In this document: positions 1 to 12,100 of the stretch, piece by piece
How the letters are laid out: each line of letters begins with the position of its first letter
Position numbering within the stretch: position 1 is the stretch's first letter
Translations under genes and position numbers: made by a program
From: Dioscorea cayenensis subsp. rotundata
Lineage: Eukaryota; Streptophyta; Magnoliopsida; Dioscoreales; Dioscoreaceae
NCBI RefSeq assembly: GCF_009730915.1
Contig: NC_052477.1
Coordinates: 1-64,000 of the forward strand
Length of the DNA: 64,000 bases
Reading direction: 5' to 3'
Notes under the pieces: model-generated
What the model was told of the DNA's origin: nothing
Seen by the model: only the letters and a program-made list of their open reading frames with translations
Database searches by the model: none

Positions 1-21
1 CAAAGAGAGAGAGGGAACAAC

Positions 22-882
22 ATGAACAACTCCACTACCCCTCCTCCCAAGCCCCCTCGGAAACCTCCGCTTAAACCCCCAGATCCCATCTTCGCGCCCC
101 CTGCTGGCACTTCATGGGCCAAAGTGGTTGGTTCTTCATCGTCCTCCTTTGAAAACCCACTACACCTGCAAAAAGCTCACTTTGACAGGTTGAAAAACTC
201 TGTTAAAACTTGCATCACCATTGGTCGAGATCAATGGCTCTCTGCCAGAGATTCCATGCAATATGCCCTCTACGCCAAATTCCTTGGCAAATCACTTCCT
301 CTTGACCAAGCCAAACTTGCCCTCTCTGTTGCCTGGGGTTCTCTTGGAAAGTTCACTGTCACTGACCTCCCTAATGGTTTCTATTTCATCCGCTGTGAAT
401 CTTTGGAATTGCAGGCTAAGCTTCTGTGGGAGGGTCCTTGGACCATTGACGGGCGTATCCTCCAATTATCTGAATGGCGGGAGTCCTTTCAACCGGCTTT
501 TGAAAAACTCACGACGGCGGCAGTTTGGATTCAACTACATCATGTTCCCATGGAGTTATGGAGCGGGGATGTCCTTGAGACCATTGCTTCCCATTTTGGG
601 CGTGTTCTAAAAATTGATGAACATACTCTATCGCTCTCACGATCTAAATATGCTCGCATTTGCGTGGAAATCGACCTTGATCTCCCCCTTCAAAAGGGGA
701 CTTGGGTAAACTATGGCGATAACTCTATTTTCATAATCGCCCTATATGTAAAATTGCCAGTTTTCTGTTATAGTTGCGGAAGGGTTGGCCATGGGGAGTC
801 CAGTTGCCCCTTCATCAGCAGCCGGAACATGCTCCTTCCCATCGCCCCCACCTTCCTCTTCGGAGATGCAGATGGAGGTTGA
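22..882 (+). CDS. LINE ORF1 protein (RNA-binding, DUF4283 and zinc knuckle)
   Basis: An open frame of 286 residues. It begins with a proline-rich tail, then a DUF4283-like region at about residues 60-190 with the typical WxGPWxIDGRILQL pattern, and then a CX2CX4HX4C zinc knuckle (CYSCGRVGHGESSC) near residues 250-263. ORF1 proteins of plant LINEs bind the element RNA and form the ribonucleoprotein used in retrotransposition. The frame stops soon after the knuckle. Related proteins usually continue into a long low-complexity C-terminus, and proline/serine-rich translation does continue in other frames from 890 to 1900, so the C-terminal part is probably frameshifted. Confidence 0.8.
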   Translation: MNNSTTPPPKPPRKPPLKPPDPIFAPPAGTSWAKVVGSSSSSFENPLHLQKAHFDRLKNSVKTCITIGRDQWLSARDSMQYALYAKFLGKSLPLDQAKLALSVAWGSLGKFTVTDLPNGFYFIRCESLELQAKLLWEGPWTIDGRILQLSEWRESFQPAFEKLTTAAVWIQLHHVPMELWSGDVLETIASHFGRVLKIDEHTLSLSRSKYARICVEIDLDLPLQKGTWVNYGDNSIFIIALYVKLPVFCYSCGRVGHGESSCPFISSRNMLLPIAPTFLFGDADGG

Positions 883-1096
883 TGGCCGAGGGGACGTGCT
901 CTCGGGCGTGGTGCCGACGGATGGCGGGATCGCCCCTTGGCTGACAACCCTGACCCTATTCCTCCACAACCGGTCGGGGATGATTCTCAGGAATTTGGTG
1001 CCTGGTTAAAGCCACGTAGTCGCAGGGCGTGGCCACGGCGGAGCGCCCGGTGATTCTCGAAACCCTAATCTATAGCAGCTGCTCGGGAGCGAAGGC

Positions 1097-4000
1097 TTGG
1101 ATTCGAGACAGCGTGGTCTCGTGATCCGGAACCGCCTTCCCGCTTCTCAACACGTGGCGGTCGCCGCCTGCCGTCGTGCATGCTCGTTACACCTCGCAGC
1201 CTCTCTGATTTCCCTAATCTCGAGTCTTCCAAAACTTTTCAAAGCGATCCAGCCGTTGGAGAGAGGACATCCTCTTATCCCGTGGACGGCTACTGTGATC
1301 CCCATACTGGTCCCGAGAAAGTATCTGACACCTCTTCTCCCCTTGCACTGCCCGAGGGAAACCCTGACAAGAGCGCTGCTCCTTGCTCTGTTCTCACACT
1401 TCCTGTCTCTTCACCACCCCGACGCCTGCCCGAGAGAGTCCACATCATGCGCCGGCCCTAGCTCCGATCTTACACTTGTTCCCGGGCCTCGCTCTGACGT
1501 TGGAACCTCCATCCCTCTGTCTCCCCCTCACAACCCCTCCTCCACCCCCTTACTGATTTCCTCTATTCGACATGAAGACCTTGACCATTCCCACATTTCT
1601 CTGGTGGAAAATATCAAGATTGCTCTCCTCCCCTCATCTAACCCGGACCTTCTTATGGAGGATCGAGGAGACATCTGGGTTCTTTACTTGGTTCCGAGGG
1701 CTCAGCTCGACCTTGGGAACCCGGATGAGCGATATTCCTCTTGCGCACTCATCGGAAAGACATTAAAGCGAGGCCACGGCCGAGGCGCTCCTACTAAAAA
1801 CAAGTCTCGCTCCAAAAAGGGCGTTCCACTTCCACCGTTAACTTTTCTTTTGTTCTTCTCCTTATTTTTCTCGTGCTTATGGTTATCGAGACTAAGATCA
1901 TCTCCGGAACCGCCTGGGGTTTCTAATTCCCTTACTATTGATCGTATTAAGGATTTCATGCGTCGCTCTAAACCTGATATTATTTGTCTCCTTGAAACTA
2001 AAGCGGACACTGATCGTTCTCTTCACTTTTTGTGGCGATTTGAGGGACCGGGAGTGGGCGGCTATCCCGACTCAGGGGCTTCTCCGGGGTATCATCATTC
2101 TCGGTCTCGTTGTTCAGGGAATGTTACTCCCATTCTTGCTACCCGTTTTTCACTCAACTTGGTTATTTCTGTCTCGTGGATGGGCTCTCGATTCTTTCTG
2201 GTCATTTTACAACTCCCAATCTTTAAGGGACCAAAAGTTTCTTTGGTATACCTTATGTCGAGTATTTCCGGTACCCACACGCCTACAGCTTCTCGCAGGC
2301 GACTTCAACGCAGTTACCTCGGATCTTGACTACATGGGAGGCAACTCTCGGTCTTATACTTCCAAATCTAGCTCTTTTTAATTCTTTTTATTTCTAACAA
2401 TCATCTTCGGACCTCGGTTTTGTGGGTTCTAGATTCACTCGAGCAATAATCGGTCTGCGCTTTGCCCGCTTGGGCTAGGCTCGCTGGATGTATTCTTGGC
2501 CACTCAGGATCTGGATGGCTCGTTTTGCTTCCATTTCCGTCAAGCACCTCCGCGTCTAGGTACTCCCGACCACTCTCCCATTTTTCTCAATGCCCATCCC
2601 TACATTCCTTCCAAGAATCGCACTTTTCGCTTTTGATAATTTTTTTGGTTTGAATATGATAAGCCGCCATGCTCATGTTATTAATGCCTTTAGCAATAAT
2701 ACCCACTCTTCACCTATGCACTCTTTTCACCACTGCATCGCCAAAACCAGAGCTAAGCTTATCTCTTGGAGAACTGCAGGTATTCATCCGATCGACACTG
2801 AAATGGCCAACCTTGAGGCGGAGATTAGGCGTATGGAAGAGTTGCTCGACCTCGCCGCCTCGATCCTCAGCTTCATTGTTAGCTCCCGGTCACCGAAACG
2901 AGGCTTGCGGCCCTCTCCCGTCAAAGCTCCATCTTACGGGCCCAGCGTGCTCACCTTCGATGGCTTAATCACGGGGATACCAATTGCATCACGCACCGTC
3001 AAAGCACGTCGGAGTTAAATCCAAGATTCACTCCATTCGATCCAAACTTTCGGTATTATCCTACTTCTCCGATGATATCGATAGCGAATTTTTATCGTTC
3101 TACCGTAATCTCTGGACCTCTTCTTCCTCTGCCTCTTTGGATCACCTTTTCGCCTCCCTTCCTGATGATTTTCCCAGCGTTATTGTCCGATGACAAGGGA
3201 CGATCTAATCAAACACTCACCAAGGGGAGGTTCTCCCGATCCCTAGGTCTTTGTCGCGTGGAAAAATCACCGAGTCCCTGATGGCTTTAATGTGGAATTT
3301 TTATCTCTTTTCTATGGAATATTCTTGGGGATCACTTGTTCGAGCTATCAACCATTTTTCTCTCGGCCAACTTGCCTTGTTCTTGGGGGAAAAACTTATG
3401 TTGTGCTTATTCCTAAAAATTGATTGACCCCTTTAAAGTCTCACGATTTTCGTCCTATCTCCTTATGCGACGTCTGCTACAAAATCATAACTAAAATCCT
3501 TGCCGAGAGACTTAAACTTGTGCTCCCTAAATTAATTGGCCCACCGAGCTAATCGGCTTTCTTGAGTAGGTCCACTTTTTGACAACATCCTTGCCGTCCA
3601 GGAAATTGTCCACTCTATGGAATCTGATCGTATCAACCCCCCTAGGATGCTTCTTAAAGTAGATATCGAGAAGGCTTTCGACACGTGGAATGGAAAAACA
3701 ATCCTTGCAACCCTCCTTAGGATGGGATTCCCGATATTTGGATTCGTTGGATTGAGTCCCTGCGATTTTCTTCGCCTCTTTTTCAATTCTCATCAATGGC
3801 AAACCCAGTTGTTGGTTTTCTAGTACCAGGGGAGTGAGGCAGGGGGATCCTATTTCTCCCCTTCTCTTCTACTGCAGTTACCCAAAACCTTTCCGCTATT
3901 CTTAACCATGCCCTGCATTCTAATTTCCTGTCTGGATTTGATCCTTCTCTTCCTAGAAACTTTAACCACCTCATGTTCGCTGACGATCTCATTCTTATTG

Positions 4001-5995
4001 TTAAGGCCTCCCGGAAAAATCACTAGAAATGTTCTATTTTGTCTCAATTTATATGCTAGCATTTACGGTCAACACCCTAACATTAACAAATCGCCTTTTA
4101 CCTTCCTAGTTGGTTTTAATAAAAGAGTTTCCAAGTCTCTTGCTTCTATTACAGGCTTTCAGACTTGGTTGCTTCCCTTTCACTTATCACGGGAGCTCCT
4201 ATCTCTCTTCTCGCATCCCTAACACTCACTTTAATTCCTTAATTGATAAAACTGCTTCTTCTATTGGGGCCTGGAACCACTCTCTTGTCTCCCAAGCTGG
4301 TAGGGTTGTCCTTCTCAACTCCTGTATTTTCTCCCTACCGCTGTGTCTTACTGCTATCTTCCATCTCCCGGACTCGATCTCGGACTCCATTTCTAAGCTC
4401 GCTCGCAACTTCCTTTGGGGTAGGCATGGTAGGGATTCGGTTTCCCATTCCATTGGTTGAGAAGCAGTCACTCTATCTAAGTCCGAGGGGGCCTTGGACT
4501 CAGAACCTTAGGAATGCGAGATTGCTCTCCTTGCCAAACATGTGTTTTTCCATCATTAATAATGACGATAAGCTTTTGGGTCTCTGTTTTTCTCCACAAG
4601 TATGACAATTGGCTCATTTGGAGGGATGCTCCTCATGCTAATGCCTCTCAATTCTACAAAGACATTACCAAAATCTTGAAAATCATCAGACCTAATCTTC
4701 ACATGAGTGTTTGTAACCCCAGCCTCTCCAATGTTTGGGATGACCCTTGGATCCTTGACCTTCCCTTTAAACCGTAAGCCTACTTATCTTAATATGAACT
4801 GCATTGATAACATTTCTATTAGTTCTTTTGTGCTTAATGGGACCTATAATACTCATGTGTGTTCCGATTTATTTGGTGATATTTCATGGCATGCCACTCT
4901 TAATAACACTATCTTTGATTACGGTGTGAGGAATGATTGGGTTTGGCGCCCTAACTCCTCCTTGGCCTCTACTGTACGCCATTTATGACCATTTTAACTC
5001 TGATTGTCCTCTTAATGATGGTTGGAAGGGGCTGGAACCTCATTTGGAAACTCTTGGTCCCTCCTCGTGTTAAAATTTTCGTTTGGAAATTGGCTCATGG
5101 TAAGCTCCCAACTGGCAACTATTTGTATAATATTAACATTGGTCCTGATACTTCCTGTACTCTCTGCGGTCTCTTTCCTGAGACGGCGGACCATCTACTC
5201 TGGCATTGTCGCTGGGCTATTTCCTGTTGGGATACTATCTTCACTTGGTTGGGCTTGGATCATTCCTTCCACATCCTCCTCTGCAATGGATCTTGGCTTA
5301 CTTGCAACTTCTTATGTGCCTTTAGCTGTGATTTTGCCAGGGCCCTCATTGCTTTGGTCGCTTGGCACATCTGGACTGTGAGATGTCATAAAATCTTTCG
5401 GCATTCCCTGCCTAATTTCAGCCAGATACCTTCTAAAGCCTGGGCTAGCGCCCATGATTACTTTTCTGTCCATGGTTTTCTTTGCAGGAACTTGACTCGG
5501 GGTCTGATTCCCTTCCATCCTGCTCTCTGGGTGTTCTCTGATGCCGCTTGGGACCCTCTCACCGGTAAGGCTGGCTTTGGATTCATCATCACCACTAATA
5601 GAAACATCATTCTCCTTGCAGGTGCTGCCGGTGACACCTGCGCTTCCTCAATTGACGCTGAGCTCCATGCCATTCATCTCGCCTTGACTCATTGCTGTTC
5701 TAACAACTGGTCTCCAAGCAAGCTTTACTCTGATTGCCGATGCGCGCTCGATCTTATTGACAACTTCAACAATGTGACCGCCTGGCGCTCTGCCGATATC
5801 ATCCACTCCATCAAACGCTTCACTTATCAATGGCCGGATTTAACTTGGGAGCATGTTCCCCGCGACTTCAACTGTGTGGCCGACAGCCTCGCCCATTTCG
5901 GCAGCCTCAACCCACAGATTTCTCTCTTTGCGCAGGGCCGCGATCGCCCTCGTTGGCTTGACGACCTATGCTCTTCTTCGAACTTCTCCTTTTAA
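1097..5995 (+). pseudogene. LINE ORF2 remnant: endonuclease, reverse transcriptase, RNase H
   Basis: Pieces of one ORF2 polyprotein occur in changing frames. Endonuclease is seen near 1920-2330 (motif KPDIICLLETKAD and later GDFNAVTSDLDYMGG). Reverse transcriptase is seen at about 3440-4010 ([46 protein letters not shown], and the active-site box FADD near 3980). A zf-RVT domain lies near 5065-5230 (VKIFVWKLAHGKLPT, then CTLCG...ETADHLLWHC). An RNase H with the DAAWDP start, DAELHAI and SDCRCALDLI boxes lies at 5530-5900. The last 336 codons (4985-5995) are one open frame, while the upstream two thirds carry many indels and stops. The order matches plant L1 elements, so this is a dead copy. 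Confidence 0.8.
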
Positions 5996-6065
5996 TTTCT
6001 GTTTTTATTTCTGTTCTGTCTTTTTTCCCTTTCCTCTAGCTACTTGTAGCTCTTTTTGCAAAAAA

Positions 6066-6070
<5 letters not shown>

Positions 6071-6110
<40 letters not shown>

Positions 6111-6114
6111 AGAG
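6071..6114 (+). repeat. (GA)n microsatellite at the LINE/gene junction
   Basis: An almost pure GA run directly abuts the start codon at 6115. GA/CT tracts are common in plant 5' UTRs, so this is probably the native leader of the downstream gene. A shorter GA run at 4-14 lies on the far side of the LINE. Confidence 0.85.
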
Positions 6115-7494
6115 ATGCCGCTTGGGAAGTACCACTGTGATTACTGTGACAAGGAGTTCTTGGACACACCGCCGGCGAGGAAGCGGCACTTGCAGGGCAC
6201 TCAGCACAAGCGCGCCCGTGCCCTCTGGTACGATTCCATCAAAGCTGGTATCGTAGCCTAATCTCTTCTTCTTATGTTCTTTCGCGCATTTCATCAAATA
6301 CCTTGTGTGATTTGAATTCTCATAATACCAGATCCAGCTGGTGGGTTTGTTTTTGTTCAATCCCATGGAAACATTCCTCAGGGTGTTTGCCATCACTTCG
6401 TTCGCACGGTGAAGTCCCTTATTCACACTCTTTCATCCTCATTCAAACCCTAAAAATTCAATCTTTTCGGTATTAATTGATAATTTGATGTGTTGTATGC
6501 TTGTTCTCGCAGGGAATTTGCAAGTTTGGGGATTCTTGCAAGTACTTTCATCCACAACACAATGTTCTAAACCCAGCTCAGAAGGTTGCAGGTGAGAGTC
6601 TTAACCATTATTTTGATTGACAGTAAGAGATTTATCATCCTGTTTGTATAGACATGTCTTTTTGATATGATATAATCTTGTTGACTTATCTGGATTGATG
6701 AGCTTGATGAGTTCATTCCTTTCTTTTGACAAACTCTCTGGTTGTTAGGTTGTTTAATCAATGGTGTGATCATATTGAAGACATTGTTTTATACTTAATC
6801 TTTTCATCAGTTTGAAACTTGTATTTCCACTTTCTAGTCTTTCGATTCCATATCATATAAAAGTTTATAGAGATTTGTAGTTGCAATCTTGCCGGCTCCT
6901 CTAGATTGATATACTCAATGAGGTCATCATTCCCTTCTCTGAAAAATTATGTGGAACCTTAGTCAACGGTACGATCGCGCATTGAAGAATTGTTCAAACA
7001 CTTAATTTTCATATTGAAAAATTCATTGGTATGCTTGCTTATGCAAGGGTCAGAGTTGACCAATATTGTTTCTGATTGCCGATTCATTGTTTGAGTTTGA
7101 TTTTCATATCGCTTGACTTTCTGCTTTTGAATGTTTTTGTCTTATAAGATTAAACATTGAACTAATAAATTGATATTTTTTTCATGCCTGATTTGTTGCT
7201 TTGGTTTTCCTCCTCATTATAAATTATAAAGGAAACAAAAGGAATTTGAGTGGAATTTAATTGGAAACTTTTATGTTATCTTCCTGTTTTTTTCATGCCT
7301 GATTTGTTGCTTTGGTTTGCCTTCTGCTCATGATAAATTATAAAGTCATAAAAGGAATTTGAGTGGAATTTAATTGGAAACTCTTATGTTATCTTATTAT
7401 GTCTTTCAGCAATTCTATAACTTCTAAATTTCTTATATGATCATAGTTTAGAATTCCTATTTGTTCTGTAGACAACATATATATATATATATAT

Positions 7495-7556
<62 letters not shown>

Positions 7557-7985
7557 TGGTAGAATTTGGAGAGCATTACCGACTTTATTTATTTTCTTTT
7601 GTGTTGTAATCCTGTTTCTCAGTGATGGTTGCTTACATTTGGTATTGGTTATTAGGGACAAGTATTATGAGGACATTACAGCCACCTGTTTTTCCTGGCA
7701 ATCAACCGCCGGGAACTAATCTTTTGTCTGGTAAGTTTTTGTCATACTCATTTGTTCATCAGAACATTACATTATTGTTTCTGACATCGGTTTAATCCAA
7801 CTGAACTCAATTGCATCAATTATTATTAAATTGTGTAAACCAGATGATCTGAAAACCAGTATATGCCATTTTCCGCAGGGAATAGCATTGGAGATGCCGG
7901 AATTTCCTGGGGAAACTTGCCGCCTTCTCTGAGACCTCCTCCGGAAGGTGGTTATCCTCCATTGCCTTTCATCGACTGGGGATAA
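6115..7985 (+). CDS. U11/U12 small nuclear ribonucleoprotein 20 kDa protein (ZMAT5-like)
   Basis: Five exons join in phase: 6115-6247, 6332-6408, 6513-6591, 7656-7730, 7879-7985, giving 156 residues with no break. The N-terminus MPLGKYHCDYCDKEF...RKRHLQGTQH is a U1-C-type matrin zinc finger (CX2CX12HX5H). It is followed by WYDSIKADPAGG and a CCCH finger (CHHFVRTGICKFGDSCKYFH, spacing CX8CX5CX3H). The tail SLRPPPEGGYPPLPFIDWG is the conserved end of this family. The human counterpart ZMAT5 is a protein of the U11/U12 di-snRNP, which recognises the 5' splice site and branch site of U12-type introns in the nucleus. Plant databases often call it a zinc finger CCCH protein. All introns here begin GT and end AG. 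A LINE sits directly upstream, so the promoter is displaced or lies inside the element. Confidence 0.9.
7477..7554 (+). repeat. Compound (AT)n-(ATG)n microsatellite in intron 3
   Basis: About ten AT units are followed by about twenty uninterrupted ATG units inside the third intron (6592-7655) of the U11/U12-20K gene. The array also produces an artefactual poly-methionine reading frame. Confidence 0.95.
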
Positions 7986-9184
7986 CTTCTATTCCAATGA
8001 CGTCGTTTTATGAGTTAATTCTTCGAAGTGTTTCCCGACAACAATGTAATACAAAGTTATGAGATGAGTATCATGTAATGACATTTACAACATTGAGAAT
8101 CAAATAAGAGACAAAATCAAAAGTACATACAGAACTTGATTGCAGTGTTGCATAAATGCAGAACTTGAATTGCAGGTTTAATTTACAGCTCAGAAACTTT
8201 CAGTTCCCTGTTTCCACTCAACATTTAATAATCCAAAATGGTTAAACTTTCTGCAGCTTTAACAATATGTTATCCATGGTCTTAACTTTGATGTGATCCC
8301 ACATAAATGCCACTCTTCTAAAGCCACTTTGACTTTGTTATCAGTGTTAGGCCACAAGTCCTCACCATATCTACTTTCTTTACTTTCTTAACCCAATCAA
8401 ACCTTAAATTAGTTTCAACTTAAACTAATTAATGAGCTCACTCACAACTCAACCTTCATCAACCTTAATTAGATTAACTAGCAAGATAATGAGAATGACG
8501 GTAAGGTACAAGACAGCCTCAAAATCTTAATATAAACCTCCATTACTTCTCATCCATTAGACTAAAAACTAAGGTAATGAAAAATAGTATTAATTACACA
8601 AAACACACTCATTCTCTCTCTCTCTTTCTCTACAATAAACAAAGAAGAAGAACCAAACAATAAAGGTTGGTAGTATTCTAACCACACAAACAAACACACA
8701 ATCCAATATGGACTCCATCCTCTATTTCTTCTTAGTTTGCATTACCACTTACTCCTATGAATTTGCACAAAAACACTAAACAAGCACCACTAAAACCATC
8801 TTTCTCTCTCTATAGATTTGGTCCCAAAGAAAGAAGGCATGTCAAAAGAACATGGGGTTGCTACTAGCCTCTAAAAACCTCAAAGCTCTCACCTTTATCA
8901 TCTATATATCACCATTCACCACCACCACCACCTTATGCACTCTCCACCACCTTCTCAAAAAGCCATTCTCCTCCACCCCAGTGCAACTGGTCGGTTGCCG
9001 TCATTTCATTATTAATCCTCCATTCTCATTCTTCAACTCTATATATATACAAAACCTCTCCCCATTCTTCCCAACTTGCCATACTTTTTCCAAACTCTAG
9101 CTCTACCTATTCACTTCATACTTGCATATATATATATATATATATATATAGAGTTTATTGCAGGCTTTTGTATTCAAGGCTGTG
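7986..9184. other. Intergenic: 3' flank of U11/U12-20K and polygalacturonase promoter region
   Basis: No convincing gene. The segment is AT-rich, with a CT-rich stretch near 8611-8632 and a (TA)n run at about 9125-9151, just upstream of the polygalacturonase start codon. An 82-codon frame at 8852-9100 has low-complexity residues and no family resemblance, so I do not call it. Confidence 0.6.
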
Positions 9185-12100
9185 ATGGAAGAAGTCAGTA
9201 AAACAATGCTCACATTCCTCTTCTGCATCTCTACTTTGCTTCCTTGCATTTATTCCAGAACTGGAAACCATCACCACAAACACCAACACCATCAACATAA
9301 ATCATCATCCATTGCATTGCCTCCATCTCCAGACTCTCACATTCCTGATGATCTCTCTCCTTCTATTTCCCTGCTCCTTCTCCATTTTCTGATAACATTT
9401 TTAATGTGAGATCATTTGAGCTGTTGGAGATGGTGTAGCAGATGATACTGAAGCCTTTTAAGACGGCATGGGTTTCCGCTATGAAGCTTCTCCGGCCGTC
9501 GTTCTTGTGCCGGCAGGCTTTACTTTTATGATACAATCTATCATCTTCACTGGTCCCTGTCAAAATGGCATTGTGCTTCAGGTAATTAATCAATCAGAGA
9601 AGAAAAAATCTTTCTGAATTCATTAGCTAATAATCACATACTGATCAATATATATATATATATATATATAATTAAAGGTTGAAGGAGTGATCATGCCACC
9701 GGACGGTCCTGATTCATGGCCGGCGAACATTCACAGAAAGCAATGGCTAGTCTTCTACAAAGCCGACGGACTTATTCTTCACGGAGGTGGACTTATCGAT
9801 GGCCGCGGCGAAAAATGGTGGAACCTCCCTTGCAAACCTCACAAGGTTTGTCCAATTATATATATATATATATATATATACAACACCACTACAAGAAAAA
9901 CAGCTTGCATCAGCGACTTTGAATTTTCCATCACCGAAAACTACAATTCCGTCACCTTTTGGTGATCTCACGATTTGAACCGGGCTCTCGTTGGAAAGCG
10001 TTTGTTGGAAAATTTTGTGTCATGATGATATTCCAGTAGGAAATATTTTTCCGTGGTAATGCTAGAGCATCACCGCGTAATATTCTCGTTAGTGAATCCA
10101 AAATAAAAACCCGAAATTTGAAATAAGAAAAATACATATCACCGACGGAATTACATCACGGATATACTCACTTCACCAGCGGAATTACGTTAGTAAATAT
10201 CTTTTTAACACCAACGAAATTCCGTCGGTGATGTGGTGTATTACCCACGAATTCCGTCATTAAAAATTATCACCCTACGGAAATCTATATTTGAGTCTCT
10301 TCATTACCAAATGAATTCGATCACTCGATATTATATATCATCGAATGAATTCCATCAGCTGATAGTAGTATATCACCCTATGGAATTCCACCGTAATGAT
10401 GGAATTCATCACCGATGTTGTGATATTACCGACGAAATTCATTACCAAATAATTATCACCCACGGAATTAGGTATTTAGTCTCTGATCACCGACGTAAAT
10501 TCCGCCACAGGATACTCGATTCACCCACCGAATTTCGTCGGGAAAGTCTTTTTAACACCAGCGAATTTTTGTCACCCATGTGGTGTATTACCCACTGATT
10601 TCGGTCACTAAAAGAATATCCCCACGGAATCAATCCATTTTACATCCAAATGAATTCGAGTCACTAAAACTCTTATATTATATTATTAATTATATTTATC
10701 CTGCTTGATTTCCTTGTACCAATACATATAAGAACAAAATGGTGGTCTACCACAATATTAAATCATCATTTCAAAGTGGTACATACATCATCGATAAATA
10801 ACAAGTCTTAACCAAGATTACATAAAACAGCATTACCATATGTGTAGCATATATTAATCTTTTAATATTCAAAGTGGTGGTCTCCCGTGTCTTTTATCCC
10901 TGCGAGGTAGTGTAGAAGGTCCTATTGAAGCATTTTGTAAACATACGCTGCAGGATTAAACATTTCCATCATTTTGTTCAAGATACTTCTTGATATCCGC
11001 CCGTATCGCTCGCTTGCTTCTCTACTTTATCCTCTAAGTTGATTATTCTGTCTTTCACTAGTGTCACTTCTTCACGTAAATTGTCAATTTCAACTGGAGT
11101 TTGTTCACGTTCATGATTCGGACGACTACAAGCCGAGTATGATGCATCTCCAGCATTGATGGAAGTAGATATGAAATTCTTACCACGTGGCGTGATTCCA
11201 AACCCATAGAAATGAGTGCGTGTAGTACCTTGCCCTCCAATTGCATCACACCAAACTTCTGGGTCAAACTCAGGATGATTGGCTTCATCAGGACCATACT
11301 TTTGACTCATTGAAGAAGTATAAGCTTCCTATAAAAAAATAACAAACCAATTAGATCAACATATACTTCAAAATTAATTTATAAACTAGCTAGTTGCAAT
11401 TTCATTAATATACATATCAATGATCCTACATTTCTACATCACAATAAAAAGTTGACAATAAAAAAAAAAATTGTGATGTAATAATCCCCATACAAGAAGC
11501 ATATTCAGTTTTTGGCACAAGAAGCATGCACAAATAGAAATACATGCAATTGTAAGAAAACATATGTAAATTCTCCTATATGGCCATGATGGAAAGCACA
11601 CCATGATTAAATTCTATAAATACTATCTCTAAAAGTAGCACATTTATTCACCAATAAAGTGAAAAAGAAATATTAAGAACATAGACAACCACATAAGAAA
11701 AGAAGTGCACATTATCAAAGGCATACACTTACACAGACATTCTTGGACTTATGATCAACAAAATCACCTTGACCTTTCTCACGTTTGTAGGGTGCGGTTG
11801 AACAATTCTCCATAGGTTGGTTTTCGGTTTAGTTGTTTTTTTCCTACATGACAATATTAAATAAGAGATTATAAAGACACGCTCTAGTAAAAATTTAAAA
11901 TATGAATTGTGTACATACCATCCTCTCCGCATGAACCATAAAAAGGGATCGATCCACCGGTATGCTTGGTGATGCTTCCATCCTTCTCGAGTCATCCTAT
12001 TTCGCTAGCCATTAATTGATCGATTTTTTTCCATGCATCCGTAGTCCACACATCACTAACCAATCGATCCCAAATGTCCAGTCGAATCCAACCTACATTG

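Larger units (their letters stand above)
1..6066 (+). mobile_element. Plant L1-type LINE retrotransposon, near full length
   Basis: A non-LTR retrotransposon with ORF1 (DUF4283-like domain plus CCHC knuckle), then endonuclease, reverse transcriptase, zinc-binding reverse-transcriptase-associated domain and a C-terminal RNase H, the usual order in plant L1 elements. It ends near 6060-6066 in a short A-run after the ORF2 stop at 5995. A (GA)n tract lies at about 4-14, just before ORF1, and another at 6071-6114, just after the A-run. This fits insertion into a GA microsatellite, with part of it duplicated as target site, but the true 5' end may lie before the window. ORF2 is fragmented over all three frames, so the copy is inactive. 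No LTRs are present. Confidence 0.85.

Noticed and set aside
1180-3281. Several overlapping Ser/Pro-rich frames in the LINE
   Set aside because: Frame shadows of the degraded ORF1 tail and ORF2, not separate genes.
6248-6331. A U12-type intron in the U11/U12-20K gene
   Set aside because: The donor (GTATCGT) only loosely resembles the U12 consensus, and no clear TTCCTTAAC branch motif is seen near the acceptor, so I treat it as an ordinary GT-AG intron.
7389-7719. Poly-Met and poly-Ile reading frames
   Set aside because: Artefacts of the ATG/AT microsatellite within an intron.
8852-9100. 82-codon frame upstream of the polygalacturonase
   Set aside because: Thr/Phe/Leu-rich low-complexity translation with no recognised family, in what is likely promoter DNA.
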